Assembly: GCF_900591205.1 (NCBI RefSeq) | Contig: NZ_UUPU01000085.1 | Location: forward strand, 310,001 to 374,000 | DNA length: 64,000 nucleotides | Direction of reading: 5' to 3' | Source: Pseudomonas viridiflava | GTDB taxonomy: Bacteria > Pseudomonadota > Gammaproteobacteria > Pseudomonadales > Pseudomonadaceae | Program-made: the position numbers and the translations under genes | In this document: positions 43,173 to 51,413 of the stretch, piece by piece | How positions within the stretch are numbered: the stretch's first letter is position 1 | Layout of the letters: each line of letters begins with the position of its first letter | Notes under the pieces: generated by a model | Seen by the model: only the letters and a program-made list of their open reading frames with translations | Told to the model about the DNA's origin: nothing | Databases searched by the model: none

Positions 43173-43400
43173 GGTGTATCTCCTAGAGGACGTTGTTTGA
43201 GGAGGGCTTGCCGGCGGGCTTCGCCAGCAAGTGAATGAACCTAGGAGAGAGTGTTTGGTAATGCAAAATATTTATTGACACGGTTTCATTTGATTTTTTT
43301 GTTCTGTTTTTTCGATTTCATTTTTTATCCATAAAAAACAACGTACTGACCCCCAGTAAGTTGTAGGAATTTTCCCGATGACATTTTTCCGTCCGATCAC
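43173..43400. other. AT-rich spacer upstream of the peptide gene
   Basis: From 43255 to about 43380 the sequence drops to clearly low GC (TTTATTGACACGG, TTTTTTGTTCTGTTTTTTCG), unlike its surroundings. It contains no supported gene and is probably the promoter zone of the 45-codon gene. A small GC hairpin (CTTGCCGGCGGGCTTCGCCAGCAAG-like) lies at 43206-43231. Confidence 0.5.
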
Positions 43401-43403
43401 GGC

Positions 43404-43421
43404 TGTAACGCAGATTTTCCA
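43404..43421 (+). promoter_or_regulatory. TyrR/PhhR-type box 1 upstream of aroP
   Basis: TGTAAC-N6-TTTCCA, 10 of 12 defined positions of TGTAAA-N6-TTTACA. Confidence 0.55.
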
Positions 43422-43424
43422 TGC

Positions 43425-43442
43425 TGTAACGATTAATTTACG
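43425..43442 (+). promoter_or_regulatory. TyrR/PhhR-type box 2 upstream of aroP
   Basis: TGTAAC-GATTAA-TTTACG, 10 of 12 defined positions, exactly 21 bp (two helical turns) from box 1. A weaker third copy, TGTAAG-N6-CTGACA, lies at 43476-43493. Confidence 0.65.
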
Positions 43443-43541
43443 AGAAAAGCACGGCATGCTTGGGTGGCGTATGGCTGTAAGGAATAGCTGACAGATCGTC
43501 GCAGGCCCGCTGCGGGGTCATCCTCAAGCTGTCGAGCGGTG

Positions 43542-43547
43542 TACAAT
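43542..43547 (+). promoter_or_regulatory. Likely -10 element of aroP
   Basis: TACAAT 50 bp downstream of the third PhhR-type box; no good -35 is visible, in keeping with an activator-dependent promoter. The predicted leader would be about 255 nt. Confidence 0.45.
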
Positions 43548-43560
43548 GCGCCGCGTTTTA

Positions 43561-43664
43561 CTGTGACCCCCTTGCGTGACCACGCAAAAGGCCAAGACCT
43601 CGGGGTTTACCGACCCTGATCACTCCGCCTGGCCACGAGCCGGACGGGTTCGATTTCGTCACAG
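43561..43664 (+). ncRNA. Foldable 104-nt segment in the aroP leader
   Basis: CTGTGAC and GTCACAG close the segment with seven perfect pairs. Inside are a TTGCG/CGCAA hairpin, GGCCA/TGGCC and GACCC/GGGTT pairings, compatible with a multi-branched RNA. No known riboswitch class is recognised. It directly precedes the leader ORF. Confidence 0.35.
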
Positions 43665-43685
43665 ATAAAAACAAACAGGTGACGC

Positions 43686-43748
43686 ATGACCGTTAGAAAG
43701 ACGCTGTACTCCTGGTGCCTGCGCTGGGGTTTGAGCGGCGCTGCTTGA
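43686..43748 (+). CDS. 20-codon aromatic-rich leader ORF upstream of aroP
   Basis: ATG preceded by CAGGTGACGC; the product is MTVRKTLYSWCLRWGLSGAA. Tyr and two Trp codons lie within six residues, as in attenuator peptides of aromatic amino acid genes. It ends 61 bp before the aroP ATG. Confidence 0.5.
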   Translation: MTVRKTLYSWCLRWGLSGAA

Positions 43749-43809
43749 AACGTGATTCAAGCCAGCAACGTGCATACAACATCATCAAACCTTGCGTGAG
43801 ACCCTTTTC

Positions 43810-45228
43810 ATGAGTGGACCCCATTCCTCTTCAGGCGAGCTGAAACGCGGCCTGAAAAATCGGCATATCCAGTTGATCGCCCTCGGTGGCGCCATCGGCA
43901 CCGGCCTGTTCCTCGGCTCGGCCGGAGTGCTTAAATCCGCCGGCCCGTCGATGATCCTGGGCTATGCCATCTGCGGCTTTATCGCCTTCATGATCATGCG
44001 CCAGCTCGGCGAAATGATCGTCGAAGAGCCGGTTGCCGGTTCTTTCAGCCACTTTGCCCATAAGTACTGGGGCGGTTTCGCCGGCTTCCTGTCGGGCTGG
44101 AACTGTTGGATTCTGTACATTCTGGTGGGGATGTCGGAGCTGACGGCCGTCGGCAAATACGTGCACTACTGGTGGCCGGAGATCCCGACCTGGATCTCTG
44201 CGGCGGCGTTCTTCGTGCTGATCAACCTGATCAACCTGGCCAACGTCAAAGTCTTTGGCGAGGCCGAATTCTGGTTCGCCATCATCAAGGTGGTGGCCAT
44301 CGTCGGCATGATCGCGCTGGGCAGCTATCTGCTGGTCAGTGGCAGTGGCGGCCCGCAAGCCTCGGTGAGCAACTTGTGGCAACACGGCGGCTTCTTCCCC
44401 CACGGCGTCAGCGGCTTGGTGATGGCCATGGCGATCATCATGTTCTCCTTCGGCGGCCTGGAAATGCTCGGCTTTACCGCCGCCGAAGCCGATCAGCCAC
44501 GCACCGTGATCCCGAAAGCGATCAACCAGGTGATCTACCGCATCCTGATCTTCTACATCGGCGCGCTGGTGGTGCTGTTGTCGCTCACGCCGTGGGACAG
44601 CCTGCTGGCGACCCTCAACGCGTCCGGCGATGCCTACAGCGGCAGCCCGTTCGTGCAGGTGTTCTCGATGCTGGGCAGCAACACTGCGGCGCACATCCTC
44701 AACTTTGTGGTGCTGACGGCGGCGTTGTCGGTGTACAACAGCGGCACCTACTGCAATAGCCGCATGCTGCTGGGCATGGCCGAGCAGGGTGATGCGCCCA
44801 AGGCCCTGGCGAAGATCGACAAGCGCGGCGTGCCGGTGCGTTCGATCCTCGCGTCGGCGGCGGTGACCCTGGTGGCGGTGTTGATGAACTACTTCATCCC
44901 ACAACACGCGCTGGAACTGCTGATGTCGCTGGTGGTGGCCACGTTGGTAATCAACTGGGCGATGATCAGCTACTCCCACGTCAAGTTCCGCCAGCACATG
45001 AACCGCACCGGCCAGGTGCCGCTGTTCAAGGCGTTGTGGTATCCGTACGGCAACTACATCTGCCTGGCGTTCGTGGCATTTATCCTGGTGATCATGCTGA
45101 TGATTCCGGGGATTCAGGTGTCGGTGTACGCGATCCCGGTGTGGGTGGCGTTTATGGCGGTGTGTTACTGGATCAAGAACAAGCGCAGGGCCGAAGCGGC
45201 GCTGACGGCGAGTGCGGCGCTGAAGTAG
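43810..45228 (+). CDS. aroP: Aromatic amino acid permease AroP
   Basis: Inner-membrane proton symporter of the APC/AAT family, 472 aa, 12 helices. N-terminal signature LKRGLKNRHIQLIALGGAIGTGLFLG. The segment LSGWNCWILYILVGMSELTAVGKYVHYW and VKVFGEAEFWFAIIKVVAI resemble AroP/PheP rather than GABA or proline permeases. The ATG at 43810 is preferred to a GTG six codons earlier. Phe, Tyr and Trp are the likely substrates, supported by the PhhR-type boxes upstream. Confidence 0.85.
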   Translation: MSGPHSSSGELKRGLKNRHIQLIALGGAIGTGLFLGSAGVLKSAGPSMILGYAICGFIAFMIMRQLGEMIVEEPVAGSFSHFAHKYWGGFAGFLSGWNCWILYILVGMSELTAVGKYVHYWWPEIPTWISAAAFFVLINLINLANVKVFGEAEFWFAIIKVVAIVGMIALGSYLLVSGSGGPQASVSNLWQHGGFFPHGVSGLVMAMAIIMFSFGGLEMLGFTAAEADQPRTVIPKAINQVIYRILIFYIGALVVLLSLTPWDSLLATLNASGDAYSGSPFVQVFSMLGSNTAAHILNFVVLTAALSVYNSGTYCNSRMLLGMAEQGDAPKALAKIDKRGVPVRSILASAAVTLVAVLMNYFIPQHALELLMSLVVATLVINWAMISYSHVKFRQHMNRTGQVPLFKALWYPYGNYICLAFVAFILVIMLMIPGIQVSVYAIPVWVAFMAVCYWIKNKRRAEAALTASAALK

Positions 45229-45246
45229 GCTGCCTCGCGTAAACTG

Positions 45247-45273
45247 AAAACCCGGCGTCTTGCCGGGTTTTTT
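45247..45273 (+). terminator. Terminator after aroP
   Basis: AAAACCCGGCGTCTTGCCGGGTTTTTT, 18 bp after the stop. Confidence 0.92.
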
Positions 45274-45334
45274 GTGCGCGCCGGCGGGTTAGACTCGCGC
45301 CTGGATTTTTATTTGTTCTGTCAGCGGAGCCCCC

Positions 45335-46018
45335 ATGCAACACACTGATATTGATGGCGGCACCCTGCAACGCGATGCGCTGCAAGACCTGATTGACCAG
45401 CACGGCGGGCCCTTGCGGCTGGTGGGCGTGGACTTGAGTGGTGCGGATCTGTCACGCATGTCGCTTGATCACTGGGTGTTCGAGCGCTGCATCCTGGTCC
45501 AGACCTCTTTCCTCGGTTCGCGCCTGGAAGGCACCCAATGGACCAGCTGCCGAGCGGCTCACGCGATCTTCGAAGCGGCGAACCTGCTCGAAGCCCAATT
45601 CAGCAGCTGCGACCTGAACAACACCCGCTGGCAGCGCAGCAAACTGTCCCAGGCGAGTTTCGCCCACTGCAAGCTGACCGGTGCGAATTTCACCCATTGC
45701 GCGTCTATGGGGCTGAGCTTCAGCGAAACCCGGCTTAACAGTGCGTTCTTGTCCGGGTTGTCGTTTGCGCGAACCGTGCTGAACAACCTGGATTTTTCCG
45801 ACAGCGATCTGTCGGATGCCGACTTTCGCAAGGCCGAGTTGATCGACTGCAGCCTCGCGCATGCGCGTATCAACGGCGCGAATTTCGCCGGTGCCGACCT
45901 GCGTGGTGCGGATTTGAGCGGTTTTCGCCTCAATGATGCCAAACTGTTCAAAGGCGCCGTGATTTCCAAAGCCCAGGCGTCGATGTTGTTGTCCGAGTTG
46001 GGTTTGTCCGTTGCCTAA
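45335..46018 (+). CDS. Pentapeptide repeat protein (Qnr-like)
   Basis: A 227-aa protein built almost wholly of A(D/N)LXX-type pentapeptides (VDLSGADLSRMSLDHWVF, GANFAGADLRGADLSGF), forming a right-handed quadrilateral beta-helix. Length and the C-terminal helix (AQASMLLSELGLSVA) resemble the Qnr/MfpA gyrase-protecting group, but no loop signature confirms that. Cytoplasmic; no signal peptide. arfB follows 12 bp later, so the two are probably co-transcribed. Confidence 0.85.
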   Translation: MQHTDIDGGTLQRDALQDLIDQHGGPLRLVGVDLSGADLSRMSLDHWVFERCILVQTSFLGSRLEGTQWTSCRAAHAIFEAANLLEAQFSSCDLNNTRWQRSKLSQASFAHCKLTGANFTHCASMGLSFSETRLNSAFLSGLSFARTVLNNLDFSDSDLSDADFRKAELIDCSLAHARINGANFAGADLRGADLSGFRLNDAKLFKGAVISKAQASMLLSELGLSVA

Positions 46019-46030
46019 GGTGTTTGATTG

Positions 46031-46444
46031 ATGCTGGTGATTTCCAACAATGTGCACCTGCCCGATGCCGAAATCGAGCTGACCGCCATTCGTGCCCAGG
46101 GCGCAGGCGGGCAGAACGTCAACAAGGTATCGAGCGCGGTGCACCTGCGGTTTGATATTCCGGCGTCGTCGCTGCCGGAGTTCTACAAGGAGCGGCTGCT
46201 GGCACTGCGCGACAGCCGGATCACCAGCGAAGGCGTGCTGGTGCTCAAGGCCCAGCAATACCGGACCCAGGAACAGAACCGCGCCGATGCGCTGGAGCGC
46301 CTGGTGGAACTGATCCTCAGTGCTACCAAAGTCGAGAAGAAGCGCCGCCCGACCAAGCCGACTCTGGGCTCGAAAAAGCGCCGCCTCGAATCCAAGACCA
46401 AGCGCGGCAGTATCAAGGCCGGGCGCGGCAAGGTGGATTTCTAG
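46031..46444 (+). CDS. arfB: Alternative ribosome-rescue factor ArfB (YaeJ)
   Basis: A 137-aa codon-independent peptidyl-tRNA hydrolase that frees ribosomes stalled on truncated mRNA. The catalytic GGQ is in AQGAGGQNVNKVSSAVHLR; the basic C-terminal tail (KKRRLESKTKRGSIKAGRGK) enters the empty mRNA channel. Start ATG at 46031; a TTG one codon earlier is open. Its stop overlaps that of the convergent MFS gene. Confidence 0.95.
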   Translation: MLVISNNVHLPDAEIELTAIRAQGAGGQNVNKVSSAVHLRFDIPASSLPEFYKERLLALRDSRITSEGVLVLKAQQYRTQEQNRADALERLVELILSATKVEKKRRPTKPTLGSKKRRLESKTKRGSIKAGRGKVDF

Positions 46445-47637
46445 GCGTCGCGGGCTTCGCGGGCCTTGGGCGCCTGGCGGTAGAGGTAAACGCACAGCAG
46501 CAAACTGCCAAACGCCGCGATGGCGGCGAACAGGAAGATCGACGCAAAGCCAAAGCCTGCCGCGACGGCCCCGGCCAGCGGGCCGGTGATCCCCAGCGAC
46601 AAGTCGATAAACAACGAATAGGCGCCCACTGCCGAACCCCGGCTGGACGCCGGCACCAGGTTGACCGCCTCCACGCCCAATGCCGGGAAGACCAGGGAAA
46701 AGCCGAAGCCGCTCAGCGCTGCACCCGCCAGGGCCAGGTTGGCATCCGACGCCAGCCACAGCAACAGCAGGCCGAGGATCTCCACCGACAGGCAGGCAAT
46801 GGCCACGCGAAAGCCGCCGATGCGGTTGATCAGATTGCCGAACAACAGGCGTGCGCCAATAAAGCTGGCGCCGAACAGGGTCAGCGCCCACACCGCGTTA
46901 TCCCAGTGCTGGGTGGTGTAATACAGGGTGATAAACGTGGCGATGGTGCCAAAGCCGATGGAGCCCAGGGCCAGCGCGCAACCATGCGGCATTACCCGGC
47001 CCAGCACATTCATGAACGGCAGGCGCACACCGGCCACAATTGGCGCCGCTTGCTTTTTCCAGGCCAGCAGCAGCCCAAATACCGCCAATAGAATGATGCT
47101 GACGCCCATGCTCCACAGTCCGAAGTGACTGACTAGCAGCACCCCCAGCGGGGCGCCGACCGCCAGGGCGCCATAGCTGGCGATACCGTTCCACGAAATG
47201 ACCTTGGCCGTATTCTTCGCCCCCACCAGGCCAATCCCCCAACCGATGGCGCCCGAACCTACCAGGCTTTCAGCGCTGCCCAGCACCAGGCGGCCGATCA
47301 GCAGGCAGCACAGGCTCAGGGTCGGCAAGCTTGCAAACCAGGCTGCCAGCAGCATGAATACCCCGCTCAGGCCACATCCCACGAGACCGATCAGGACTGA
47401 GCGCTTGCTGCCCAGGTTATCAATGACGCGACCGGTATAAGGACGGCTCAGCAGCGTGGCCAGGTATTGCACGCTGATCACCAGCCCCGCGATCACCGCG
47501 CCGTAACCCAACTCACTGTGGACATAGCCCGGCAAAACGGCCAGGGGGATGCCGATATTCAGGTAGCCAATAAAGGTGAACAACACGATGGAAACAACTT
47601 GCAGCGTGACCGCCATGGGGCGCTGGGTATCTGGCAT
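46441..47637 (-). CDS. MFS transporter (YfcJ/YhhS-like)
   Basis: A 398-aa major facilitator with 12 helices. The motif-A region is LLSRPYTGRVIDNLGSKRSVLIG; the second half repeats the pattern. Resembles the YhhS/YfcJ (UPF0226) arabinose-efflux-like group, for which substrates are mostly unknown. Convergent with arfB, with stop codons overlapping by two bases. Confidence 0.85.
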   Translation of the reverse strand: MPDTQRPMAVTLQVVSIVLFTFIGYLNIGIPLAVLPGYVHSELGYGAVIAGLVISVQYLATLLSRPYTGRVIDNLGSKRSVLIGLVGCGLSGVFMLLAAWFASLPTLSLCCLLIGRLVLGSAESLVGSGAIGWGIGLVGAKNTAKVISWNGIASYGALAVGAPLGVLLVSHFGLWSMGVSIILLAVFGLLLAWKKQAAPIVAGVRLPFMNVLGRVMPHGCALALGSIGFGTIATFITLYYTTQHWDNAVWALTLFGASFIGARLLFGNLINRIGGFRVAIACLSVEILGLLLLWLASDANLALAGAALSGFGFSLVFPALGVEAVNLVPASSRGSAVGAYSLFIDLSLGITGPLAGAVAAGFGFASIFLFAAIAAFGSLLLCVYLYRQAPKAREARDA

Positions 47638-47741
47638 GGGAGAGGTCCACTGTCGCAGCAGGTAACGATAGGCTGCTAATGATACCGGGGCTTTGGCCGG
47701 TGCAGGGCGCTAAAACGCAAAAACCTCGGGTCAGGATGACC

Positions 47742-47915
47742 TCAGGCTTGGGGCGGGGCCAGCAATTGGGTGGTGACCAGGGCGGCCAATGCGTTTTCCT
47801 GGGTGCCGAAGCGCTTGAGCAGCACGGCTTGTTTGTCCGCGCTGAGGCGGTTCCAGATCTCGACCATTTGCAGGGCAGTGTCGAGGACGGCGGTATCAGG
47901 GAGGTTGTCTGTCAT
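47742..47915 (-). CDS. Small 57-aa protein
   Basis: Start MTDNLPDTAVLDTALQMVEI, preceded by GAGATACCCGCT. Leucine/alanine-rich helices throughout, ending LLAPPQA; no motif recognised. The frame is open 21 codons further up, but that part overlaps a hairpin. Tandem with the 42-aa gene upstream. Confidence 0.6.
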   Translation of the reverse strand: MTDNLPDTAVLDTALQMVEIWNRLSADKQAVLLKRFGTQENALAALVTTQLLAPPQA

Positions 47916-47942
47916 AGCGGGTATCTCGGGGTGATTCAGGCA

Positions 47943-47980
47943 GTGTGGAAAGCGCTCAAAAAACGCTGCGCTTTCCACAC
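47943..47980. repeat. Perfect 12-bp hairpin between two small genes
   Basis: GTGTGGAAAGCG and CGCTTTCCACAC across 14 bp that include an A-run. On the minus strand it lies 15 nt after the 42-aa gene's stop and just before the 57-aa gene; likely terminator or mRNA stabiliser. Confidence 0.65.
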
Positions 47981-47994
47981 GGTCTGGTACGGCG

Positions 47995-48123
47995 TCAGTC
48001 CTGGCGTTTGCTGTCGACTGGTTTTGCTTCTTTGGCCGCAGGCTGTTTGTCGCTGGCCTGCTGCGGTGTTGGCTGCTCAGTAGGGTGCAGGCTTGGGAAG
48101 GGGAGATTAGGTATCTCGTGCAT
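47995..48123 (-). CDS. Small 42-aa Pro/Gln-rich protein
   Basis: ATG at 48123 with GAGGAGCGACGACG before it. The product starts MHEIPNLPFPSLHPTEQPTP and ends in a Lys/Ala-rich, charged tail (KEAKPVDSKRQD); likely disordered. No known family. The ribosome site and downstream hairpin are the main support. Confidence 0.45.
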   Translation of the reverse strand: MHEIPNLPFPSLHPTEQPTPQQASDKQPAAKEAKPVDSKRQD

Positions 48124-48296
48124 CGTCGTCGCTCCTCGCAAGGTCTGTTTTTGCAATCGCAGGGTGATTGCGCGCTCTCAAAAAGCCTTGGCAGGATACA
48201 GCACTGAAAATGACAAAAAGAGTTTTATGACGCCGGACGCACGAATTTTAATTTTTTAGGCAAGTGACAAGAGGTCACAGGCTAGAGGGGCGCTGT

Positions 48297-48608
48297 TCAA
48301 AACGGCACTTTGCCCAGAATCATGTCGCGGTACATCACAAAATCGCCCAGCAGGCTGTAGAACGGGTGCTGAAACGTGGCCGGGCGGTTCTTCTCGAAGA
48401 AAAAGTGGCCGATCCAGGCAAAGCTGTAACCGGCAATCGGCACGGCCAACAGCAAGCCCAGCGACCCTCTGCCGATGGCATACGCCAGAATGCCGATGAC
48501 CAATGTGGTGCCGATAAAGTGCAGGCGTCGGCAGGTGCTGTTGGCGTGCTCGGCCAGGTAGTAGGGGTAGAACTCAGCAAAGCTATTGAATCGCTTGACG
48601 TTTTCCAC
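48297..48608 (-). CDS. DUF962/Mpo1-like membrane protein
   Basis: A protein of about 103 aa. Motifs NSFAEFYPYYLAEHANSTCRRLHFIGTTL (key part the YYLAEH and RRLHFIGT) and YSFAWIGHFFFEKNRPATFQHP belong to the Mpo1 family (yeast YGL010w), Fe(II) dioxygenases of 2-hydroxy fatty acids; the histidines of LAEH, RLHF, WIGHFFFE and FQHP are intact. Three hydrophobic helices. GTG at 48608 gives VENVKRFNSFAEF; a longer ATG start at 48641 is possible. Confidence 0.8.
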   Translation of the reverse strand: MENVKRFNSFAEFYPYYLAEHANSTCRRLHFIGTTLVIGILAYAIGRGSLGLLLAVPIAGYSFAWIGHFFFEKNRPATFQHPFYSLLGDFVMYRDMILGKVPF

Positions 48609-48768
48609 GGTGAAGGGCCCTGTGATTGTTATGCCGCCCAACAGATGTTCGGCGGGGAGCTTATTTGAGTCTAGAGTGATCAGTGGTAACAGCCAGTGAC
48701 AATAGATGCCACTTTAGTATCCTTGGCTTCCTGGCTGCCGTTTAAGCCTGCTTTATTAAGAAGACGCC

Positions 48769-49827
48769 ATGAGCGAACGAACAACTTCTGCAAGCTGGGC
48801 GATGGGGATAGTCAAGGCACTGGAAATGGACGGCCTGGATTGCCGTGCGTTGTTCACGCAACTGGGGCTGGACTACGCCGCTCTGAATGACCCCGATGCG
48901 CGGTTTCCGCAAGACTCCATGACCCGGCTGTGGCAGCGGGCGGTGGAGTTGTCGGGCAACCCGGCGATTGGCCTGAACATGGGTAAGGTGGTGCGCCCGG
49001 CGTCGTTCCATGTGGCCGGTTATGCGCTGATGTCCAGCAACACCCTGGCCGAAGGCTTTATGCGCCTGGTGCGTTACCAGCGCATCATCGCCGAAAGCGC
49101 TGACTTGAGTTTCCGACTGTTACCCGAAGGCTATGCGCTGATTCTGACGGTGCACGGTGATCATCTTCCACCCACCCGACAAAGTGCCGAAGCCTCCCTG
49201 GCCAGTGCATTGGCGCTGTGCGGCTGGCTGTCCGGGCGCACCCTGCAGCCGCGCAAGGTGCTGTTGCAAGGTGATCAGCCGGCGGACCTGGCGCCTTACA
49301 AGCAAGCCTTCCATGCGCCCCTGGAGTTCGATGCGCCCTATGACGCGCTGATATTCGAGCGGGCCGATATGGACGCGCCACTGCCCACAGCCAATGAGGC
49401 CATGGCGCTGCTGCATGATCGGTTTGCCGGCGAGTACCTGGCGCGTTTCTCTGAAAGCCGCGTGACCCACAAGGCACGCCAGGTGCTGTGCCGCCTGCTG
49501 CCCCAGGGCGAACCCAAGCGCGAAGTGGTGGCTCACACGCTGCATCTGTCCCAGCGCACCTTGCAGCGGCGTTTGCAGGAAGAGGGCACCAGCTTCCAGA
49601 CCCTGCTCGACGACACCCGTCGCGAACTGGCGGAACAGTACCTGGCCCAGCCGAGCATGACCCTGCTGGAAATCGCCTACCTGTTGGGGTTTGCCGACCC
49701 GAGCAACTTCTTCCGCGCCTTCCGCCGCTGGTTTGATGTCACGCCCGGCGAGTACCGGGCGCAGTTGCAGGAAGCGGCGGCGGTCAGTGACGCCAAAATG
49801 CCGGAATGCACAGAACAAAGACTGTAA
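48769..49827 (+). CDS. AraC family transcriptional regulator (OruR/arabinose-binding-like)
   Basis: A 352-aa regulator. The N-terminal 230 residues match the Arabinose_bd domain type found in OruR/ArgR-like and lipase regulators (FPQDSMTRLWQRAVELSGNPAIGL). The C-terminal AraC HTH pair is intact (EVVAHTLHLSQRTLQRRLQEEG and LLEIAYLLGFADPSNFFRAFRRWFDVTPGEYR). Inducer unknown. Its 3' end overlaps that of the convergent trkH by 44 bp. Confidence 0.88.
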   Translation: MSERTTSASWAMGIVKALEMDGLDCRALFTQLGLDYAALNDPDARFPQDSMTRLWQRAVELSGNPAIGLNMGKVVRPASFHVAGYALMSSNTLAEGFMRLVRYQRIIAESADLSFRLLPEGYALILTVHGDHLPPTRQSAEASLASALALCGWLSGRTLQPRKVLLQGDQPADLAPYKQAFHAPLEFDAPYDALIFERADMDAPLPTANEAMALLHDRFAGEYLARFSESRVTHKARQVLCRLLPQGEPKREVVAHTLHLSQRTLQRRLQEEGTSFQTLLDDTRRELAEQYLAQPSMTLLEIAYLLGFADPSNFFRAFRRWFDVTPGEYRAQLQEAAAVSDAKMPECTEQRL

Positions 49828-51238
49828 TAATCTCCAGCCGCCCCAGCAGCATGCCCAGCGACAGGATCCACTTGGCCGCATCCGGCAGGCTGGCGAAGTT
49901 GCCCGCCGGGCCGATGGTTTCCCCCAGGCCCGGGCCCACGCCGGACACGGTACTGGCGGCGCCGGTCAGCGCGGTCATCCAGTCCAGGCCCAGCAGCGAC
50001 AGGGCCAGGGCGATGGCGCAGATGGTGATGGCGAAGAAAAACGAGAACGTCAGGATCGAACGCACGATTTCTTCGTCGAGGCGGTGGCCATTGTATTTCT
50101 GCTTGATCACCGCACGTGGATGAATCAGCTGGTTCAAGTTGGCCTTGAGCAGGATATAGGCGACCTGGAAGCGAAAGATCTTGATTCCGCCCGCCGTAGA
50201 CCCCGAACAGCCGCCAATAAAGCCCAGGTAGAAGAACAGCATCAGTGAGAAGTTGCCCCACAGGCTGTAGTCCCCCAGTGCAAACCCGGTGGTGGTGACC
50301 ACCGATGTCACGTTCAATGCCACGTGGCGCAGGGCGTCCAGCCAATGCAGGTTGGTGGTCCACCAGTACCAGGTGCCGAGCACCAGCCAGGTCACCAGCA
50401 GCAGGCCGAGCAAGCCCTGCACCTGTTGGTCCTTGATCAACGCCCGACGGTTGCCACGCAAGGTGGCGACATACAGGGTGAACGGCAAGCTGCCAAGAAT
50501 CATCACCACCACCGCCACCCAGTGCACCGCCGGTTGTTTCCAGTGGGCCAGGGATTCATCGGAGGTGGAGAACCCACCGGTGGAAATCGCCGACATCGCA
50601 TGGTTGATCGCATCGAACAGGCCCATCCCGGCCCACCAGAACGCCAGGCTGCCGAGGATGGTGATGCCCACATACGCTGCCACGATCAGCCGCGCCACCA
50701 TGTGCGAGCGTGGCATGACCTTTTCGGAGCGGTCCGAGGATTCGGTCTGGAACAGGCGCATGCCACCAATGCGCAGCAGCGGCAGGATCGCTACCGCCAT
50801 CCCGATAAAGCCGATACCGCCGAGCCAGTGCAACAGCGAGCGCCACATCAGGATGCCCGGCGACATGGTGTCCAGGCCGCTCAATACCGTTGAGCCGGTG
50901 GCGGTGATGCCGGACATGCTTTCAAAGAACGAGTCGGTGTAGCTGATGTGCTGCGTCAGCAGAAACGGCAGCGCGGCGAAGATGCACACCACCACCCAGC
51001 TTGTTACCGTGAGGAGGTACATATCGCGCGGGCGCAGGTGCACATGTTCGGGGCGGCCGGGAATCACCAGGGCCAACCCGGCGACAAAGGTGATCAAGCT
51101 GGCCCAGAGGAATGAGGGCAGGTCGCTGGTGCGTTCGAAGATCACCAGGGTAGCCATGGGCACGACCATGGCGATCGCGAGGGTGATCAGGAAGATGCCG
51201 ATAATGAAACCGATGATGCGTAGGGTCGGCAACGCCAT
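49784..51238 (-). CDS. trkH: Trk potassium uptake protein TrkH
   Basis: Inner-membrane K+ channel-like subunit, 484 aa, working with TrkA. Four pore-loop repeats are recognisable, with filter segments such as ESMSGITATGSTVL, SAISTGGFSTSDE, VTSVVTTTGFALGD and TGAASTVSGVGPGLGE. Start MALPTLRIIGFIIGIFLITL at 51238; the open frame extends 39 codons upstream without support. Confidence 0.92.
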   Translation of the reverse strand: MALPTLRIIGFIIGIFLITLAIAMVVPMATLVIFERTSDLPSFLWASLITFVAGLALVIPGRPEHVHLRPRDMYLLTVTSWVVVCIFAALPFLLTQHISYTDSFFESMSGITATGSTVLSGLDTMSPGILMWRSLLHWLGGIGFIGMAVAILPLLRIGGMRLFQTESSDRSEKVMPRSHMVARLIVAAYVGITILGSLAFWWAGMGLFDAINHAMSAISTGGFSTSDESLAHWKQPAVHWVAVVVMILGSLPFTLYVATLRGNRRALIKDQQVQGLLGLLLVTWLVLGTWYWWTTNLHWLDALRHVALNVTSVVTTTGFALGDYSLWGNFSLMLFFYLGFIGGCSGSTAGGIKIFRFQVAYILLKANLNQLIHPRAVIKQKYNGHRLDEEIVRSILTFSFFFAITICAIALALSLLGLDWMTALTGAASTVSGVGPGLGETIGPAGNFASLPDAAKWILSLGMLLGRLEIITVFVLCIPAFWRH

Positions 51239-51413
51239 GAAGTCTGCTCGGGTAACAGGGAAAGGCGCCATTCTACCTGGGGTGCAGGGCAAGTAAACCG
51301 TGGCCTGCATACGGGTGAGCGGACGTGCCGGCGCGCGGGCAACTATGTAATGCACCTGCCGACGAGCCTCCCAGCAGTATGGGGATCAATGACTCATCCT
51401 CTGGGGCTTTTTC

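Noticed and set aside
43206..43231. Small GC hairpin as a REP copy
   Set aside because: It lacks the TGTGGGAG end and the second copy; only a simple hairpin.
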